Source: Onchocerca lupi (taxonomy: Eukaryota > Nematoda > Chromadorea > Rhabditida > Onchocercidae). Taken from it: 64,000 nucleotides of DNA. Every line of letters starts with the position of its first letter. The stretch's first letter is position 1. Under the pieces are notes generated by a model. That model was not told the origin of the DNA. It saw nothing but the letters and a program-made list of their open reading frames with translations, and did not search any database. Shown piece by piece: positions 61,401-64,000 of the stretch. The position numbers and the translations under genes were made by a program. The stretch lies in NCBI GenBank assembly GCA_028564675.1, contig JAOVVO010000332.1, positions 1 to 64,000 of the forward strand, read 5' to 3'.

Positions 61401-62560
61401 ATTGTTGATTCATTTCGGTTCACTTGTTTTAGGAATTGTATTGTGTTTGTCAAACTCCATACAATGATTCGCAATTCTATGTTGGATGTGATGGATGTGA
61501 GGGATGGTTCCATCCGCAGTGTGTTGGCATTACTCAAGAGTGTGTGATTCTTTTTTTTCTTTTTTTTTTTTTTTTTTTGCACACTTTTCCTAAAAAATAG
61601 GAAATTAATTTACTTTGAGATTTTTCTTCTAACTAATTATTGTCTTTAGAAAATGAGAGAGAAAAAGAAAAATAACGAGAAAAGAATTGATCCTTCTGTT
61701 CTTTTTCTTTCATTATTTCTTGCATTGTTTTATTTTATAAGTTCTTCAAATGATTTGGGCTATATCTAAAGGAGAATAATTAAAGCATGAGAAGTTCAAC
61801 GTAAGTATAGTACTGAATATGTCACTACTAGAGAAGACAATATTAAAAATTAATACTCAGAAATTAAGTAATAATGAAGTGAAATTCAGAGAAGCTGAGA
61901 AAGCAGCTGAGTATCTGTGCCCACAATGTATTCGAAATAAGCAGATAGACTGCGAATCGAGTACTTTTTCTTCGTCGCTTATATTGCTTGAGCGTCCTGA
62001 TTTTGAGCTTCTTTGGCATGTCTTTGATAGTTTGAAAGATCATCGCACTAGCTGGCCTTTCCGAAAAGCAGTTGATCGAAAAGAACATCCAGATTATTAT
62101 ACCGTGATTGAAAAACCGATGGGTTAGTTATGAGAACTTTTTAATCTATCAAGTTCATTTGTTAAGAATGCAGCTCACGTCTCAACATCTTGCTTTTCTT
62201 CCCAGTATTTTCTTTGGTGAAGAAATAGATCCGTCTATTTAGGTATTTTAATGAACAGATTATATTTAAACTAGTTATAATTTGCTTAAGTAAAATAGTC
62301 CATTTACAGATCTGAGCATTGTGCAGCAGAAACTGAAACATTACAAATATCATAATTTGGAAGAATTTACGGCTGATATAACGCAAATTTTTGAAAATGC
62401 TCGGATATTCAATTCTAACGACTCTGCCATATATCATTGCGCTGAGATCCTCGAAAAAAAATTTCATGAACATATGATAGAAATTAAATCTGCAATAAAA
62501 ACACGGAACAGTGGTCAGAAGAAGGTTAGAACGCTTAAATATTTCGAAAAATTGATGTGA
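43258..62560 (+). CDS. nurf-1: NURF301/BPTF homologue, large subunit of the NURF (ISWI) chromatin remodeller (41 exons)
   Basis: Exons listed in the four block entries join without a frame break to about 2260 residues, similar in size to nematode NURF-1. Domain order is Arg/Gly-Lys/Ser N-terminus, DDT, PHD1, WHIM-type motifs, long disordered middle, charged helix, PHD2, PHD3, bromodomain: the full BPTF/NURF301 plan. In the nucleus this subunit scaffolds the ISWI ATPase and reads histone marks (PHD for H3K4me3, bromodomain for acetyl-lysine). The start is the first ATG after a 3' splice-like site at 43181. The stop TGA at 62558-62560 is followed at once by AATAAA. Splicing AAG/GTTAGA (62524) to the acceptor at about 62845 would instead give a short SQKSSQI-type tail. 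Uncertain points: the donor after 45879 (46314 or 46407) and a GC donor after 60904. Confidence 0.95.
46412..46440. repeat. Poly(T) run, 29 nt, inside a 54-nt intron
   Basis: It follows a GTAG donor at 46408 and precedes the acceptor at 46461, so it may serve as the polypyrimidine tract. It also complicates deciding where the upstream exon ends. Confidence 0.85.
46462..48708 (+). other. nurf-1: nurf-1 WHIM-motif block
   Basis: Exons 46462-46659, 46762-47012, 47131-47280, 47549-47737, 48050-48265, 48614-48708. Residues about 614-900 include FRLGEGDTLARYVNQYSINE, CAIRRPVFHSVWWNTLGHTR, a basic KKKKQER helix, and GGWLWKSKTFHRTFIP. These correspond in order to the WHIM1/2/3 region of BPTF/NURF301, which with DDT forms the surface that measures linker DNA and binds the ISWI ATPase. 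All junctions are GT-AG. The first intron (46408-46461) is 54 nt and more than half poly(T). Confidence 0.88.
52949..53052. repeat. About 51-nt tandem duplication in a nurf-1 intron
   Basis: ATTTTTTTGTCTTCTCATCT, then TTAGTATTTCTCTTGTTTCT, is repeated immediately with two or three substitutions, within the intron 52871-53395. Confidence 0.85.
54146..54222. repeat. 38/39-nt tandem duplication in a nurf-1 intron
   Basis: ATGGCCATAGAAAAGCAATT, then ATAGTGCTGAACATTTCA, occurs twice in direct succession; the copies differ by one A. They lie in the intron 54055-54501. Confidence 0.92.
57915..57982. repeat. 34-nt tandem duplication spanning a nurf-1 splice acceptor
   Basis: Two adjacent copies of TACTTCTCTCATTTGTATAT, then TTCC(TG/AG)TATTATC. 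The second copy contains the acceptor used by the exon at 57975 (TTTCCAG); the first has TTTCCTG at the same place and so cannot act as an acceptor. Confidence 0.9.
57975..62560 (+). other. nurf-1: nurf-1 C-terminal block: charged helix, PHD2, PHD3, bromodomain
   Basis: Exons 57975-58156, 58435-58559, 58847-59019, 59298-59419, 59499-59702, 60207-60436, 60772-60904, 61433-61539, 61890-62122, 62310-62560. A highly charged helix (RRHIRRIFEKRQEERRRREM) matches the coiled region before the BPTF PHD. PHD2 (about 2010-2056) reads HCKCNQPYDPKKFYVGCDLC; PHD3 (about 2067-2113) reads YCVCQTPYNDSQFYVGCDGC, then WFHPQC. PHD3 keeps all aromatic positions expected of the H3K4me3 cage; PHD2 has His at the first. 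The bromodomain (about 2135-2245) has WPFRKAVDRKEHPDYYTVIE and FENARIFNSNDS with the acetyl-lysine-binding Asn. Two C-terminal PHD fingers, as remembered for fly NURF301, versus one in human BPTF. Confidence 0.93.
58601..58758. repeat. 78-nt tandem duplication in a nurf-1 intron
   Basis: TTGATGTTGATTAACTGGGA to CATAATTTTTT is repeated in tandem with a few differences, within the intron 58560-58846. It is almost identical between copies, so it is recent. Confidence 0.92.
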
Positions 62561-63249
62561 AATAAAAGCTAAGAGATAGATGTAGTAGGCTTTTGCAAAT
62601 TTTAAAATAAAAGAGATTAGGATCAAAATAATGATTAAAAGAAAATATCAAAATATTCATGAGCAAAATGAAACTGAAAGAAAATATCTATAAATAATAA
62701 AAGTTTTCTATTAGACTTGTTATGCGAATGAATTTTTAATTTTACTCAATAAGAAAAAATGTATTAAATTTGGAATTTTTATTATAGCAATAATACAGTT
62801 TATAGATGAGTATATTAGATTATAAAATGTTCCAGGAAAGTTCAGTCACAAAAAAGTAGTCAAATATAAATGCTCAACAAAATGGTAAGTAGTTCACGAA
62901 GTTTATGGATGGGGATTCCGAAAGTCATTTGTCGATCTCTACTGATTGAATTTTTTTTTTACATTTCTTTTTCATTTATTCATATTAATAAGTTACTATT
63001 GTTTTTTTTTTTCTGCTTTGTTTATTTGCTTATTTGACTCGACATATATATGAAATTTCTATATTTTCGTGGTATTTTGCTTTTTATCTCGAGATATTTG
63101 CAAAAATTAGGCAAGGAAGGGGAGCAAAATATTATTTCTTCTGTTTTTGAGATACAAATATATTTTATAAATTCAGTTTTAACTTCACTGAAACTGCTAT
63201 GGTGTATTTTCTAGTAAATGAGTTTGTGAAACAGAATTATGATGAAACA
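62561..63249. other. nurf-1 downstream region
   Basis: AATAAA motifs at about 62563 and 62607 are candidate polyadenylation signals. The rest is AT-rich, with the possible alternative last exon at about 62845-62867 and no other gene seen. Confidence 0.5.
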
Positions 63250-63960
63250 GAAAATTGAGACTAGCGAAATAAAAATTTGGATTAACACAGATATTTCTTT
63301 TAGGAATAAATGATTTTTGAATCGGAATAAAGTTAGCAGATTCATGAGAAGCTTGTTAACTTTGAAAGAGAACCATGACAAAATATAAAAGACTTTACAA
63401 TTCCGTATTTCTCAATATAATGCAATTTCAATTATATTTTCATCGGAAATATCACACGTTTTTGGTTGAAATTATCAGTTTAACTAATGAATAACACAAT
63501 AGAGATATAAATAATAAAAATAAAGAAAACAACACAAGTAATGGAAAATAATGCACAAGTAATTGAGATCGGATGAAGTAAACATGGACAGAAGTAGACC
63601 GGCTGCTGGTAATATCTAAACGCCATATATCCCAACCTCTTTTGGATTATTTTCCATTGTGTTTTCTTAATTTTTCTTATTTATATTTTTTCTATATTAT
63701 TCATTAGTTTAACTGATAATTTCAATTAGTGATATGTGATATTTACTATAGAAATATGATTGGAATTGCATTATATTGCGAATTGCAGAAATTATAAAGT
63801 CTTTTGTATTTTATTATGGTTATCTTTCAGAGTTAACAAACTTGTCGTGAATTTGTTATCCTTGCTCGAAAATCATTTATTCTTGAAAAGAATATTTATG
63901 CTAACCTAAATTTTTATTTCCTTGTCTCAGTTTTTTTCAATGTTTAAAAATAAAATTTTT
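63250..63960. repeat. Large imperfect inverted repeat (about 300-nt arms)
   Basis: Left arm about 63250-63550, right arm about 63650-63960, spacer roughly 90-100 nt. Matching blocks between the left arm and the complement of the right arm include GAAATAAAAATTT, GGAATAAATGATTTT, CTTGTTAACT, CAATATAATGCAATT, GAAATTATCAGTT, ACTAATGAATAA and ATGGAAAATAAT. By eye identity is about 80%. The arms may extend further, to the window edge. Arms of this size suggest a foldback or MITE-type element; no coding sequence lies inside. Confidence 0.85.
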
Positions 63961-64000
63961 TCTGGTATTTTTATTCCAGAGGTGTCGTTTTTCATTGGAA

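Overview
The window looks like nuclear DNA of a nematode, most plausibly a filarial or other spirurid worm (an inference from style, not a database match). It is very AT-rich, full of A/T homopolymer runs and trinucleotide repeats. Genes are cut into many 40-500 nt exons with T-rich 3' splice sites, several start codons sit a few bases to a few tens of bases after a 3' splice-like site (typical of spliced-leader addition), and the transposon remnants are BEL/Pao and Helitron. No bacterial or organellar sequence was seen. LAYOUT: 1-2340, a decayed BEL/Pao retroelement (gag and protease remnants running into an LTR). 2343-9386, AT-rich intergenic DNA with degenerate tandem repeats and one weak candidate exon pair on the minus strand. 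9416-25296, a 16-exon plus-strand gene for an RN-tre/USP6NL-type TBC Rab GTPase-activating protein; its 8.9 kb first intron carries a dispersed minisatellite, a fused Helitron remnant, one partial LTR and one solo LTR. 28170-31167, a minus-strand gene of five coding exons for a predicted single-pass membrane protein of unknown family. 31174-40204, about 9 kb of AT-rich DNA with one possible plus-strand terminal exon. 40205-41805, a minus-strand gene for a 172-residue coiled-coil protein. 43258-62560, a 41-exon plus-strand gene for a full-length NURF301/BPTF (nurf-1) homologue of about 2260 residues. 62561-64000, downstream DNA dominated by a large imperfect inverted repeat. HOW THE GENES RELATE: the two large genes are unrelated housekeeping or regulatory functions (endosomal Rab control; ISWI-type chromatin remodelling and histone-mark reading). 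The coiled-coil gene and nurf-1 are divergent and share about 1.45 kb of upstream DNA. MAIN POINTS FOR A SECOND LOOK: the uninterrupted nurf-1 model with two C-terminal PHD fingers and an internal ATG flush with a splice site; three introns that only fit with GC donors; the Helitron tail-to-head fusion; LTR insertion into a minisatellite with a perfect palindrome nested in the LTR; the inverted repeat at the right edge; and two orphan genes. I saw no wholly new multi-gene system.
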